Source of the DNA: Streptomyces zingiberis
Lineage (GTDB): Bacteria; Actinomycetota; Actinomycetes; Streptomycetales; Streptomycetaceae
Direction: 5' to 3'
DNA: 64,000 nt
Assembly: GCF_012034935.1 (NCBI RefSeq)
Contig: NZ_JAATEN010000006.1
Coordinates: 1-64,000 of the forward strand
The notes beneath the pieces are model-generated. The model did no database searches, had not been told where the DNA came from, and was given only the letters and a program-made list of their open reading frames with translations. The position numbers and the translations under genes were made by a program. This document shows, piece by piece, positions 8,352-19,333 of the stretch; positions within the stretch are counted from its first letter, which is position 1, and each line of letters opens with the position of its first letter.

Positions 8352-10967
8352 GTGACGCGCAGCGTGTACGTCACCGGCATCGAACGGGGCGACGGCCGTC
8401 AGGTGGTCGAGCTGGGAGTGATGGAGCTCCTGACCCGTCACGTGGACCGGGTCGGCGTCTTCCGCCCGCTGGTGCACGACAGCCCCGACCGCCTGTTCGA
8501 GCTCCTGCGCGCCCGTTACCGGCTCGCCCAGGACGCCGCCACCGCCCATGGCATGAGTTACCGGGAGGCCGCCGCCCTCCAGGCCGAGGAGGGCACCGAC
8601 GCGCTGGTGTCCGCCTTGGTGGACCGCTTCCACGCGATGGCCGGGGAGTTCGAGTTCGTGCTCGTCCTGGGCACGGACTACGCCGAGACGGGCGTCCCCG
8701 CCGAACTCAACCTCAACGCGCGGCTGGCCAACGAGTTCGGCGCGGCGCTGATCGCGGTCGTGGGCGGGCGGAAGCAGACGCCCGAGTCCGTGCGGGCGGA
8801 GGTCCACAACGCCTACGCCGCGTTCGACTCCCTGGGCTGCGACGTCGTCGCGATGGCCGCCAACCGGGTGGCGCCCGAGGACGCCCGGGAAATCGCCGGC
8901 GTGCTGGCCGAGCGGTTGCCGGTGCCCTGCTACGTGCTGCCGGAGGAGCCCTCGCTGTCCGCGCCCACGGTGCAGCAGATCGTGCAGGCCCTCGGCGCGG
9001 AGGTGCTCCTCGGGGACGCGGCGGGACTGGCGCGGGACGCCCGGGACTTCGTCTTCGGCGGTGCGATGCTGCCGAACTTCCTCGCCGCCCTGACGGAGGG
9101 CGCGCTGGTCGTGACGCCCGGGGACCGGGCGGACCTGATCATCGGCGCGCTGGCCGCCCACGCCGCGGGCTCGCCACCCGTCGCCGGGGTGCTGCTGACC
9201 CTCGACGAGCGGCCGGGACCGGACATCATGGCGCTGGCGGAACGGCTGGCCCCCGGCACGCCCGTCGTCTCCGTACCGGGCAAGAGCTTCCCCACGGCGG
9301 CCGAACTCTTCGCGCTGGAGGGCAAGCTGAACGCCTGGTCACCGCGGAAGACGGAGACGGCGCTGGGACTGTTCGACCGGCACGTGGACACCGCCGATCT
9401 GACGGCCCGGATCTCCCTGGCCCCGCGTTCGGACCGGGTCACCCCGATGATGTTCGAACACGCGCTGATCGAGCGGGCCCGGGCGCACCGCCGCCGGATC
9501 GTCCTCCCGGAGGGGACCGAGGAGCGGGTGCTGCGCGCCGCGGACGTCCTGCTCCGCCGCGACATCTGCGATCTGACCCTGCTCGGCGACCCGGAGACGA
9601 TCCGCCGCCGCGCGTCCGAACTCACCGTCGACCTGGGCGCGGCCGATCTGATCGACCCGCGGGTCTCACCGCTCCGCGAGCGCTTCGCCGAGCTGTACGC
9701 GGGGCTCCGCGCCCACAAGGGCGTCGACCACGAGCTGGCCTACGACGTGGTCGCCGACGTCTCCTACTTCGGCACGCTGATGGTCCGCGAAGGGCTGGCC
9801 GACGGGATGGTCTCCGGAGCCGCGCACTCCACGGCCGCGACCCTCCGCCCCGGTTTCGAGATCATCCGGACGGCGCCGGGCGCGCAGATCGTCAGCTCCG
9901 TGTTCTTCATGTGCCTGGCCGACCGGGTGCTGGTCTACGGCGACTGCGCGGTCAACCCGGACCCGGACGCCGAGCAGCTCGCCGACATCGCCATCCAGTC
10001 GGCGGGCACCGCGGCCAAGTTCGGGGTGGAGCCGCGGATCGCGATGCTCTCCTACTCGACGGGGACCTCCGGCACCGGCGCGGATGTCGACAAGGTGCGC
10101 AAGGCCACCGAACTCGTCCGGCAGCGGCGGCCGGACCTGCTGGTGGAGGGGCCCATCCAGTACGACGCGGCGGTGGACGCCACGGTCGCGGCGGCCAAGC
10201 TGCCCGGGTCGGAGGTGGCGGGCCGGGCCACCGTGCTGGTCTTCCCCGATCTCAACACGGGCAACAACACGTACAAGGCGGTGCAGCGCTCGGCCGGGGC
10301 CGTCGCGGTCGGGCCCGTCCTCCAGGGGCTGCGCAAACCCGTGAACGACCTCTCCCGGGGCGCGCTCGTGCCGGACATCGTCACCACCGTGGCGATCACC
10401 GCCATCCAGGCCCAGGAGCAGAGCCGCCCCCGCGACCCGGCCGGTCCCCACGCGGCCCCGGAGACGGCCCCGGATCCCGCGGCCGGCCGCCGCGCACCGG
10501 CGGGCCCGGGGACGGACCCGGGGGCGGGCAGCGGCGTGGGCACGGGCACAGAGACGGGCAGGGACACGGGCACGCCGGAGACCGGCACCACGGGCGCAGG
10601 GACCCCGGCCACCGGCACCACGCGCAGGGGCCCGGTGAACACCGGGGCACGACGCACGGCTCCGGCGGATACCGGGAGCACACCAACGGGACCGGCCGGC
10701 TCCGGCACACCCCGCACGGGGCCGACGGACACCGGCACTCCTCGCACCGGACCGGCGGGCACCGGCACCCCCCGCACGAGCCCGGCTGACACCGGCCGGG
10801 CGGGCACGGAACCCCGCTCGGCGGGGAGCGCGGAGGACACGCCGGGACGGACCGCGCGGGGAGACGCGCGCGGGTCGGTGGAGACGCCGGCGGCACCCCG
10901 GGGGCCCGCGCCGCGGAGCCCCGGGATCGCCACCCGGCGGGGCGGACGGGGGGAGCGGTCCGAGTGA
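8352..10967 (+). CDS. pta: Phosphate acetyltransferase with long C-terminal tail
   Basis: Interconverts acetyl-CoA and acetyl phosphate in the acetate overflow pathway. 871 aa, against about 690-710 usual for the long Pta form. N-terminal P-loop-like/DRTGG region about 1-350, catalytic PTA domain about 370-685 (starts near MMFEHALIERARAHRRRIVLPEG, ends near LSRGALVPDIVTTVAITA). Residues from about 690 form a Thr/Gly/Pro/Arg-rich tail of about 180 aa with repeats such as TGTPRTGP, probably disordered and not part of the enzyme fold. GTG 8352 follows GGAGAGCAGG. The stop overlaps the ackA start by 4 nt (GTGA), so the two enzymes are translationally coupled. Confidence 0.93.
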   Translation: MTRSVYVTGIERGDGRQVVELGVMELLTRHVDRVGVFRPLVHDSPDRLFELLRARYRLAQDAATAHGMSYREAAALQAEEGTDALVSALVDRFHAMAGEFEFVLVLGTDYAETGVPAELNLNARLANEFGAALIAVVGGRKQTPESVRAEVHNAYAAFDSLGCDVVAMAANRVAPEDAREIAGVLAERLPVPCYVLPEEPSLSAPTVQQIVQALGAEVLLGDAAGLARDARDFVFGGAMLPNFLAALTEGALVVTPGDRADLIIGALAAHAAGSPPVAGVLLTLDERPGPDIMALAERLAPGTPVVSVPGKSFPTAAELFALEGKLNAWSPRKTETALGLFDRHVDTADLTARISLAPRSDRVTPMMFEHALIERARAHRRRIVLPEGTEERVLRAADVLLRRDICDLTLLGDPETIRRRASELTVDLGAADLIDPRVSPLRERFAELYAGLRAHKGVDHELAYDVVADVSYFGTLMVREGLADGMVSGAAHSTAATLRPGFEIIRTAPGAQIVSSVFFMCLADRVLVYGDCAVNPDPDAEQLADIAIQSAGTAAKFGVEPRIAMLSYSTGTSGTGADVDKVRKATELVRQRRPDLLVEGPIQYDAAVDATVAAAKLPGSEVAGRATVLVFPDLNTGNNTYKAVQRSAGAVAVGPVLQGLRKPVNDLSRGALVPDIVTTVAITAIQAQEQSRPRDPAGPHAAPETAPDPAAGRRAPAGPGTDPGAGSGVGTGTETGRDTGTPETGTTGAGTPATGTTRRGPVNTGARRTAPADTGSTPTGPAGSGTPRTGPTDTGTPRTGPAGTGTPRTSPADTGRAGTEPRSAGSAEDTPGRTARGDARGSVETPAAPRGPAPRSPGIATRRGGRGERSE

Positions 10968-12346
10968 ACGGCCCCGAGCGCCCAGAACACGCCGAACACC
11001 CCGAGCACCCCGAGCACCCCGAGCACCCCGAGCAGGAGAACACCGGACGGGACACCACCGCCCACGCCTCCCCCGCGCCCGCCCACGGCGGCGGCCCCAC
11101 CGGCGGCGCGCCCCCCGCCACCCGGGTGCTCGTCATCAACTCGGGGTCCTCCTCCGTGAAGTACCAGCTGCTCGACATGGCGGAGGCGGATCCCGCCGAC
11201 GGCCGGGGTGCCGTGCGGCTGGCCTCCGGGGTGGTGGAGCGGATCGGCGAGGGGCCGGGGGCGGATCACGCGGAGGCGCTGCGGCGAGTCGCGGGTGAGC
11301 TCGACGCCGAGGGGCTGGGGCCGGACTCCCCCGGGCTGGCCGCCGTGGGGCACCGGGTGGTGCACGGCGGCACCCGGTTCACCGAGCCGGTACTGATCAC
11401 CGACGAGGTGCTGGCGGGCATCGAGGAGCTGGTCCCGCTCGCGCCGCTGCACAACCCGGGGAACATCGCGGGCATCACGGTCTCCCGGGAGCTGCGCCCG
11501 GGGCTGCCGCAGGTCGCCGTCTTCGACACGGCGTTCCACGCGACGATCCCCGAGCACGCCGCGCGCTACGCGCTGGACACGGCGACGGCGGACGCCTACG
11601 GGGTGCGCCGGTACGGCTTCCACGGCACCTCGCACGCCTATGTCTCCCGCGCCGCCGCCGCGCTGCTGGGGCGGGACCCGGCCGAGGTCAACGCGATCGT
11701 GCTGCACCTGGGCAACGGGGCCAGCGCCTCGGCGGTGGCGGGTGGGATCTGCGTGGAGACCTCCATGGGCCTGACCCCGCTGGAAGGGCTGGTCATGGGC
11801 ACCCGCTCGGGGGACCTGGATCCGGCGGTGGTCTTCCATCTGGCACGGGTGGCCGGTCTGGACACCGACGCGATCGACACCCTGCTCAACAAGCGCAGCG
11901 GCCTGCTGGGGCTCTGCGGGGACAACGACATGCGGGAGATCGGCCGCCGGATGGCCGAGGGCGACCACGCGGCCCGGCTGGCCTTCGAGATCTACGTCCA
12001 CCGGCTGCGCAAGTACGTGGGCGCGTACACCGCCGTGCTCGGGCGGGTGGATGTGATCGCCTTCACCGCGGGGGTGGGGGAGAACTCGGCCGCCGTACGG
12101 GAGGCGGCGACGCGGGGCCTGGAGGTCCTGGGCATCGAGGTCGACCCGGTCCGCAACGCGCTGCGCGGCTCCGCGCCGCGGCTGGTCTCGGCGGGGAGCA
12201 GCCGGGTGGCGGTCGCCGTGATCCCCACCGACGAGGAGCTGGAGATCGCCCGCCAGACATTCGAGCTGGTCACCGGGGCAGACGCGGGACAGCGCGGCGG
12301 TGACGGGCCCGCGGCCCGGCCGGCCCCGCGGCAGGAGTCCCCGTGA
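10964..12346 (+). CDS. ackA: Acetate kinase with repeat-bearing N-terminal extension
   Basis: Converts acetyl phosphate and ADP to acetate and ATP, completing the Pta-AckA route. 460 aa; family members start almost directly at the sequence RVLVINSGSSSVKYQL, which here begins only at about residue 53. The first 52 residues are extra and include (EHP)n from a 9-bp repeat at 10997-11032. Catalytic motifs are intact: YGFHGTSH, LHLGNGAS, GLTPLEGLVMGTRSGDLDP and FTAGVGENS. The GTG at 10964 overlaps the pta stop. No ATG or well-placed ribosome site is visible just before the conserved core, so translation from 10964 is the simplest reading, but an internal GTG start in the RVLV region cannot be excluded. 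Confidence 0.93.
   Translation: MNGPERPEHAEHPEHPEHPEHPEQENTGRDTTAHASPAPAHGGGPTGGAPPATRVLVINSGSSSVKYQLLDMAEADPADGRGAVRLASGVVERIGEGPGADHAEALRRVAGELDAEGLGPDSPGLAAVGHRVVHGGTRFTEPVLITDEVLAGIEELVPLAPLHNPGNIAGITVSRELRPGLPQVAVFDTAFHATIPEHAARYALDTATADAYGVRRYGFHGTSHAYVSRAAAALLGRDPAEVNAIVLHLGNGASASAVAGGICVETSMGLTPLEGLVMGTRSGDLDPAVVFHLARVAGLDTDAIDTLLNKRSGLLGLCGDNDMREIGRRMAEGDHAARLAFEIYVHRLRKYVGAYTAVLGRVDVIAFTAGVGENSAAVREAATRGLEVLGIEVDPVRNALRGSAPRLVSAGSSRVAVAVIPTDEELEIARQTFELVTGADAGQRGGDGPAARPAPRQESP
10997..11032 (+). repeat. 9-bp tandem repeat (CACCCCGAG)4 inside ackA
   Basis: Four perfect copies of CACCCCGAG in frame, encoding His-Pro-Glu units. Degenerate copies extend a few units upstream. A 9-bp unit preserves frame, so copy number could vary without breaking the gene. 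Confidence 0.95.
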
Positions 12347-12484
12347 CCTGGGCCGGCACGGCACCGGGGACCGTCTGCCGGACCCGGGCGGGCCACGCGG
12401 GCAGCCGCCGGACAGCACTCCGGTGACGGGCCCACCGCCCGGCCGGAGCCAGGACAGGAATATTCCGCTCCGAAACAAACCCGA

Positions 12485-12490
12485 TAGGAT
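12485..12490 (+). promoter_or_regulatory. Possible -10 box of leaderless pyk
   Basis: TAGGAT ends 6 nt before the pyk ATG, the spacing expected if transcription starts at or next to the A of the start codon. No clear -35 element is seen. The AGGA inside the same hexamer could instead serve as a weak ribosome site. Confidence 0.5.
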
Positions 12491-12496
12491 CGCCCC

Positions 12497-13921
<1,425 letters not shown>

Positions 13922-13967
13922 GCACGGCGGCCTGAGCCCGGGCCGAGCACGGCGGAGCCGGCACGGG

Positions 13968-14031
13968 CCCCGCGTCCGGCCCGGCCTGCTGCGGCCCGGA
14001 TGCGGGGAGCGCCGGGTGTCCGGACGCGGGG
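13968..14031. terminator. Long inverted repeat between pyk and xdhC
   Basis: Arms CCCCGCGTCCGG (13968-13979) and CCGGACGCGGGG (14020-14031) are perfectly complementary over 12 bp around a 40-nt GC-rich loop. It lies in the convergent gap between pyk and the hydroxylase operon, so a bidirectional terminator is likely. Confidence 0.5.
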
Positions 14032-14240
14032 GGCGTCGTGGCCCGCCGCTCGGCTCCCCGACCCCCTCTGCCTCCCCGCCCTGCCTCCCCGCCCCCTGAG
14101 AGCGCCGTGAACACTCCGGTTCCGGGGGCGGGGTCGCAGGTGGGGGGGTCCCCGGGGTCGGGATCGCCAGGGCCGGGATCGCCGGTGGCAGGTCCCGGGG
14201 AGCAGACCGCCACCGGCGCGCGGCGGTCCGGGGGCTCCGC

Positions 14241-15398
14241 TCACACCGCCTGCGGCACCACCTCCCGGCCGGCCGCGTGGATCGGCCGGTCCGACCCGGT
14301 CAGGGGCGTGCCGGTGCCGCCGTGCCGGGCGGCGATGATCTCCGCGGCGATGGACACCGCGGTCTCCTCGGGCGTCCGGGCTCCCAGGTCGAGGCCGATC
14401 GGGGAGCGCAACCGGGCCAGCTCGGCCTCGCCCACCCCCTCCTGCCGCAGCCGGCGGGCGCGGTCGTCGTGGGTGCGGCGCGAGCCCATCGCGCCGATGT
14501 AGGCGACGGGCAGCCGCAGGGCCTCCTTCAGCAGCGGCACGTCGAACTTGGCGTCGTGGGTGAGCACGCACAGCACCGTCCGCCGGTCGGTCCGGGTGGC
14601 GCGCAGGTAGCGGTCGGGCCAGTCCACGACGATCTCGTCGGCGTCCGGGAAGCGGGCCCGGGTCGCGAAGACGGAGCGCGCGTCGCAGACGGTGACGTGG
14701 TAGCCGAGGAACTTTCCCGCGCGGGCGAGCGCCGACGCGAAGTCGATCGCGCCGAAGACGATCATGCGCGGCGGTGGCACCGCCGACTCGACGAGCAGGG
14801 TGAGGCCGCCCGGGCAGCGCGACCCGTCCGCGGAGAGCCCCACCGTGCCGGTGCGGCCGGTCTCCAGCAGGGCGCGGGCCTCGGCGACGGCGGTGCGGTC
14901 CAGGACCGGATCGCCGCCGAGGCCGCCCTCGTACGTGCCGTCCGGGCGCACCAGCACCGCCCCGCCGAGCAGTTCCGCCGGTCCCCGCACGACGCGGGCC
15001 AGCGCCACCGGTTCCCCCCGGGCGGCGGCCGCCACGGCGTGGAGCGACGCGGCGGCAGCGGCCCCGGAGGTGGTCCCCGAGCGCCCCGGCGCAAACGGGG
15101 TGATCATGACGTCGATCGTTCCGCCGCAGGTCAGGCCGACCGCGAAGGCGTCCTCGTCGCTGTAGCCGTACCGTTCGACCCGCGTCCGGCCGTCCTTCAG
15201 GGCCTCGGCGCAGAGGTCGTACACCGCGCCCTCCACGCAGCCGCCGGAGACCGAGCCGATGGCGGTGCCGTCGCCGGAGACGGCCAGTGCGGCGCCCGGC
15301 GGGCGCGGGGCGCTGCCGCCGACGGCGACGACCGTGGCGACGGCGAACTCCCGGCCCTCCTCGAGCCACGTCCGCAGCCCGTCGGCGAGATCAAGCAT
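14241..15398 (-). CDS. xdhC: XdhC/CoxI-family molybdenum cofactor chaperone
   Basis: Family members bind molybdopterin cofactor, protect or help sulfurate it, and insert it into xanthine dehydrogenase-type enzymes. 385 aa. N-terminal XdhC/CoxI domain about 1-100 with VGGSAPRPPGAALAV and GSVSGGCVEGAV, the latter the family cysteine motif; C-terminal Rossmann-like domain about 180-370 with MIVFGAIDFASALA and AYIGAMGSRRTHDDR. The start ATG overlaps the end of the catalytic subunit gene by 8 nt. As the last gene of the operon it is the dedicated maturation factor for the three upstream subunits. Confidence 0.9.
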   Translation of the reverse strand: MLDLADGLRTWLEEGREFAVATVVAVGGSAPRPPGAALAVSGDGTAIGSVSGGCVEGAVYDLCAEALKDGRTRVERYGYSDEDAFAVGLTCGGTIDVMITPFAPGRSGTTSGAAAAASLHAVAAAARGEPVALARVVRGPAELLGGAVLVRPDGTYEGGLGGDPVLDRTAVAEARALLETGRTGTVGLSADGSRCPGGLTLLVESAVPPPRMIVFGAIDFASALARAGKFLGYHVTVCDARSVFATRARFPDADEIVVDWPDRYLRATRTDRRTVLCVLTHDAKFDVPLLKEALRLPVAYIGAMGSRRTHDDRARRLRQEGVGEAELARLRSPIGLDLGARTPEETAVSIAAEIIAARHGGTGTPLTGSDRPIHAAGREVVPQAV

Positions 15399-17508
15399 CG
15401 CCGCCCGCCGTCAGGACGCGGTCGGGGCGGATCGGCAGGTGCCGGTGGCGGACGCCGGTGGCGTGCCACACCGCGTTGGCGACCGCCGCGGCGGCGCCCA
15501 CGATGCCGACCTCGCCGATGCCCTTGATGCCGACGGGGTCGTCCGGGTCGGTGTCCTCGACCCAGCCGGCCTCGACGTTCCGGATGTCGGCGTGCGCGGC
15601 GAAGTGGTAGCCCGCGAGGTCGGGGCCGTACAGGCCGCCGAGGGCCTGGTCGCGGACGGCCTCCTCGTGCAGGGCCATGGAGATGCCCCAGGTCATGCCG
15701 CCGACGAACTGGTTGCGGGCGGTCAGCGGGTTGACGATGCGGCCCGCCGCGAAGATGCCCAGCATCCGGCGTACCCGTACCTCGCCGGTGGCGGGGTCGA
15801 CGGCTACCTCGGCGAACTGCGCCCCGTAGGAGTGCCGTTCCCTCCGCGCCAGCGCGCCGACGGCCTCGGTCGTGTCGGAGGTCACGGTGACGCCCTCCGG
15901 CGGGATGGTGGCGCCCGGCAGGAGGGAGCCGCGCAGTTCCTCGGCGGCGGCCGTGACGGCCCAGCTCCACGAGCGGGTGCCCGCGGAGCCGCCCGCGAAC
16001 ATGGCGGGGCCGAGATCGCTGTCGCCGATGCGCACGCGGACCCGCTCCGTGGGCACCTCCAGCGCGTCGGCGGCGACGAGGGTGAGCGCGGTCCGGGCGC
16101 CGGTGCCGATGTCCGCGGCGTTGATCCGCACCGTGAAGGTGCCGTCGGCCTCCGCGGTGAGGGCCGCCGTGGAGGGCATGGCCATCGCGGGGAAGGAGGA
16201 CGCCGCGGTGCCGGTGCCGAGCAGCCAGCGCCCTTCCCGGCGGATCCCGGGCCGCGGGTCACGCTCCGCCCAGCCGAACCGGCGGGCCCCCTCCCGGAAG
16301 CAGCCGACCAGGTTGCGGCTGCCGAACGGCAGTCCGGACACCGGGCCGACCGCCGGCTCGTTGCGGATCCGCAGCTCGACGGGGTCGACGCCGCACCGCT
16401 CGGCGAGTTCGTCGAGCGCGGACTCCAGCGCGAACGAGCCCGGCGCCTCGCCCGGCGCCCGCATCCAGGTCGGGCTGGGGACGTCCAGCCTGATGAGCCG
16501 GTTCTCCGTGTGGTGGGCGTCGGCGGCGTACATCGGCCGGCTCGCCCCGGCGCTCGGCTCGATGAAGTCGTACACCGTCGAGGTCCGGCTCAGGGAGCGG
16601 TGTTCCAGGGCGCGCAGCCGGCCGTCCGCCTCGGCGCCGAGCCGGATCCGCTGGGCGGTGGGGCTGCGGTGACCGGCGAGGGAGAACATCTGCCGGCGGG
16701 TCAGGACGACCCGGACCGGCCGCCGCAGCACGGTCGCGGCCATCACGGCGGCCACCTGGTGCGCGCGTACACCCTTGCTGCCGAAGCCGCCGCCGACGTG
16801 CTCGGAGCGGACCCGGACGGACCCCGGGTCGAGGGAGAACAGGCCGGCCAGCTCACCCACGACCCAGTTGGTGCCCTGGTTGGAGTCGACGACCTCCAGC
16901 CTGCCGTCCTCCCAGCGGGCCGTCGTCGCGTGCGGCTCCATCGGGTTGTGGTATTCCTCCGGGGTGGTGTACTCGGCGTCGATCACGACGGCGGACGCCG
17001 CGAGTTCCGCCTCCAGGTCGCCCTTCTCCACCAGGGCCGGCGGCATGTGGCCGTCGAACGGGGCCGCCTCGGCGTCGCGCCGGGCGGAGAACGCCACGTC
17101 GTGCGGCTCCTGGTCGTACCTCACCACGAGGGACTCCGCGGCCTCCCTGGCCTGCTCGGAGGTCTCGGCGACGACCAGCGCGACCGGCCAGCCCTTGTGC
17201 GGCACCCGGTCGTGCTGGAAGACCGCGACGGTCGGGTCCGGCGGGACGCCCAGGACGCTGGTGTAACCGGTCTCGACGCGTGGGGCGTTGCCGTGGTGGA
17301 GCACGGTGAGGACGCCGGGCATGGAGAGCACGGACTCGGTGTCGATCTCCCGTACGCGGCCGCGGGCGACGGTGGACAGCGCAAGCCAGCCGTGGGCGAG
17401 TCCGGCGAAGGAGATCTCACCGGCGTAGCGGGCCGCCCCGGTGACCTTGTCGCGGCCTTCCACCCGCGGGTGCGCGGTGCCGATGAGGGGCTTGGCGGCG
17501 GTGGTCAC
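15391..17508 (-). CDS. yagR: Molybdopterin-binding catalytic subunit of a xanthine dehydrogenase-family enzyme (YagR/PaoC type)
   Basis: Large subunit, 705 aa, of a three-subunit molybdenum hydroxylase that probably oxidises aldehydes or N-heterocycles. Conserved ADH/XDH domain about 1-140 (HPRVEGRDKVTGAARYAGEI), molybdopterin-binding part with HVGGGFGSKG, and the catalytic Glu in GIGEVGIVGAAAAVANA near residue 680. GTG 17508 has GGAGGG 8 nt upstream. The order 2Fe-2S, FAD, Mo subunit, XdhC matches the yagTSRQ (paoABCD) layout. The substrate cannot be told from sequence. Confidence 0.9.
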   Translation of the reverse strand: MTTAAKPLIGTAHPRVEGRDKVTGAARYAGEISFAGLAHGWLALSTVARGRVREIDTESVLSMPGVLTVLHHGNAPRVETGYTSVLGVPPDPTVAVFQHDRVPHKGWPVALVVAETSEQAREAAESLVVRYDQEPHDVAFSARRDAEAAPFDGHMPPALVEKGDLEAELAASAVVIDAEYTTPEEYHNPMEPHATTARWEDGRLEVVDSNQGTNWVVGELAGLFSLDPGSVRVRSEHVGGGFGSKGVRAHQVAAVMAATVLRRPVRVVLTRRQMFSLAGHRSPTAQRIRLGAEADGRLRALEHRSLSRTSTVYDFIEPSAGASRPMYAADAHHTENRLIRLDVPSPTWMRAPGEAPGSFALESALDELAERCGVDPVELRIRNEPAVGPVSGLPFGSRNLVGCFREGARRFGWAERDPRPGIRREGRWLLGTGTAASSFPAMAMPSTAALTAEADGTFTVRINAADIGTGARTALTLVAADALEVPTERVRVRIGDSDLGPAMFAGGSAGTRSWSWAVTAAAEELRGSLLPGATIPPEGVTVTSDTTEAVGALARRERHSYGAQFAEVAVDPATGEVRVRRMLGIFAAGRIVNPLTARNQFVGGMTWGISMALHEEAVRDQALGGLYGPDLAGYHFAAHADIRNVEAGWVEDTDPDDPVGIKGIGEVGIVGAAAAVANAVWHATGVRHRHLPIRPDRVLTAGGDA

Positions 17509-17608
17509 TGGTGGACCCTCCTCTCTGTGGGCTGGGTGGGCTGGGTGAGCTCAGGCCCTGACGGGCTCGTGGTCGGTTGCCGGTGGGAGCCGGGGTGACG
17601 GCCCGGGG

Positions 17609-18607
17609 TCATCGCGCGGCCTCCTCGGCGAGTTCGCTCAGGCAGGCCACGACGAGGTTGCGCATCAGGGTCACCTTGTATCCGTTGTGGGGCAGGGGCC
17701 TGGCGGCGGCCAGCTCGGCGTCCGCGGCGGCGGCGAAGTGCTCGGCGTCGGCGGGGGCGCCGGTCAGGGCGCGTTCGGCCGCGTGCGCGCGCCAGGGGCG
17801 GGAGGCGACCGCGCCGAAGGCGAGGCGCACGTCGCGGACGGTGCCGTCGCGTACGTCGAGCGCGGCGGCGACGGAGCCGATCGCGAAGGCGTACGAGGCC
17901 CGCTCGCGGACCTTGCGGTAGCAGGAGTTGGCCGCAGTCGCGGTGGCACCGGGCGGCAGGGTGACGCCGGTGATCAGCGCTCCCGGCGGCAGCGCGGTCT
18001 CCCGGTGCGGGGTCTCCTCCACCGGGAGGTAGAAGTCCGCGAGCGGTATCTCCCCGGGCCCGGTGGCCGTCTCGTACGTCACGCGTGCGTCGAAGGCGGT
18101 CAGGGCCACGCCCATGTCGGAGGGGTGGGTGGCCACGCAGTGGGCGGAGGCGCCCAGGATGGCGTGATTGCGGTGCTCGCCCTCGACGGCGGGGCAGCCG
18201 CTGCCCGGATCGCGCTTGTTGCAGGGGGAGCTGACGTCGCCGAAGTAGCCGCAGCGGGTGCGCTGCAACAGGTTGCCGCCGACGGTGGCCATGTTGCGCA
18301 GCTGCCCCGAGGCGCCGGCCAGCACCGCCTGGGCGAGTGCCGGGTAGCGGCGCCTGACCTCGGGGTGGGCGGCCAGGTCGCTGTTGGTGACGGTCGCGCC
18401 GATGCGCAGTCCGCCGTCCTCGGCCGGCTCGACGCGGTCCAGGGGCAGTTCGCGGATGTCGACGAGGCGGGTGGGCCGCTCGACACCGGTCTTCATCAGG
18501 TCGACCAGGTTGGTGCCGCCGCCCAGGAAGCGCGCGTCGGGGTCGCCGTCGAGCAGCGCCACGGCGCCGGGGACGTCGAGGGCGCGCCGGTAGCCGAACT
18601 CCCTCAT
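17609..18607 (-). CDS. yagS: FAD-binding subunit with 4Fe-4S motif (YagS/PaoB type)
   Basis: Middle subunit, 332 aa, passing electrons between the FeS subunit and an acceptor. FAD-binding motifs DARFLGGGTNLVDLMK (about 29-44) and GASGQLRNMATVGGNLLQR (about 101-119). Directly after it come the cysteines of RCGYFGDVSSPCNKRDPGSGC, the extra 4Fe-4S loop that is a hallmark of the YagS/PaoB branch. C-terminal CO_deh_flav domain from about 220. ATG 18607 overlaps the stop of the preceding gene by 4 nt. About 100 nt separate it from yagR, enough for an internal signal, though none is evident. Confidence 0.9.
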   Translation of the reverse strand: MREFGYRRALDVPGAVALLDGDPDARFLGGGTNLVDLMKTGVERPTRLVDIRELPLDRVEPAEDGGLRIGATVTNSDLAAHPEVRRRYPALAQAVLAGASGQLRNMATVGGNLLQRTRCGYFGDVSSPCNKRDPGSGCPAVEGEHRNHAILGASAHCVATHPSDMGVALTAFDARVTYETATGPGEIPLADFYLPVEETPHRETALPPGALITGVTLPPGATATAANSCYRKVRERASYAFAIGSVAAALDVRDGTVRDVRLAFGAVASRPWRAHAAERALTGAPADAEHFAAAADAELAAARPLPHNGYKVTLMRNLVVACLSELAEEAAR

Positions 18608-19158
18608 GCCGCCGCCCCCTCGGAGCCCTGCCCGGACCCGGCGGCCCGGGCGACGGCCTGCATGATGGACACGTACGCGCCGCAGCGGCACAGGTTTCCG
18701 CTCATTCGTTCCCGTATCTCCTCAGGGGTCAGTGCAGGTGGCCCGGCCTCGGGCCGTACGTCGCCGGTGACCGCGCTCGGCCACCCGGCGGCGTGCTCCT
18801 CGATCACGGCGATGGCCGAACAGATCTGCCCCGGCGTGCAGTAGCCGCACTGGAGGCCGTCCAGGTCGAGGAACGCCTGCTGCACCGGGTGCAGCCGCTC
18901 GCCGTCGGCCACGCCTTCGATGGTGGTGATCTCGCGTCCTTCGGCCGCGACGGCCAGTTGCAGGCAGGCCACGCCCCGGCGGCCGTCGACGAGGACGGTG
19001 CAGGCGCCGCACTGCCCCTGGTCACAGCCCTTCTTGGTGCCGGTCAGGTCCAGTCGTTCGCGCAGCGCGTCGAGCAGGGTGGTGCGGTGGTCGACGGTCA
19101 GCGTGTATTTCTCGCCGTTGACGGACAGGGTGAGGTCGCTGGACGTCGATGGGGGCAT
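18604..19158 (-). CDS. yagT: 2Fe-2S subunit of the molybdenum hydroxylase (YagT/PaoA type)
   Basis: Small subunit, 184 aa, with two [2Fe-2S] clusters. First cluster: CDQGQCGACTVLVDG with a later Cys in GVAC (plant-ferredoxin type). Second cluster: QCGYCTPGQ and NLCRCGAY (CO_deh-type helical domain). Family YagT members often have a Tat signal; none is evident here, so a cytoplasmic location is likely. ATG 19158 is preceded by AAAGAAGG; an in-frame GTG six codons upstream is possible but lies over that ribosome site. First gene of the operon, divergent from a TetR regulator. Confidence 0.9.
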   Translation of the reverse strand: MPPSTSSDLTLSVNGEKYTLTVDHRTTLLDALRERLDLTGTKKGCDQGQCGACTVLVDGRRGVACLQLAVAAEGREITTIEGVADGERLHPVQQAFLDLDGLQCGYCTPGQICSAIAVIEEHAAGWPSAVTGDVRPEAGPPALTPEEIRERMSGNLCRCGAYVSIMQAVARAAGSGQGSEGAAA

Positions 19159-19333
19159 GGAAGCCTTCTTTCTCACAGGGCAAGGTCAGGCGGGAGGCGT
19201 ATCGTGGTACCGGTGACCTGCCGGAATGCGCGGGCGGACCGGCCTGGACGGACCGGTCCGGACTGTCCCGGGGACGGCGCGTCGTCACCTCCCGGCGGAC
19301 AGGCCCGACGGCCGCCGGTACCGTCCGCATGAC

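Noticed and set aside
12347-12496. Possible riboswitch or small RNA before pyk
   Set aside because: No known aptamer pattern; the short gap and the TAGGAT box next to the ATG fit a plain promoter better.
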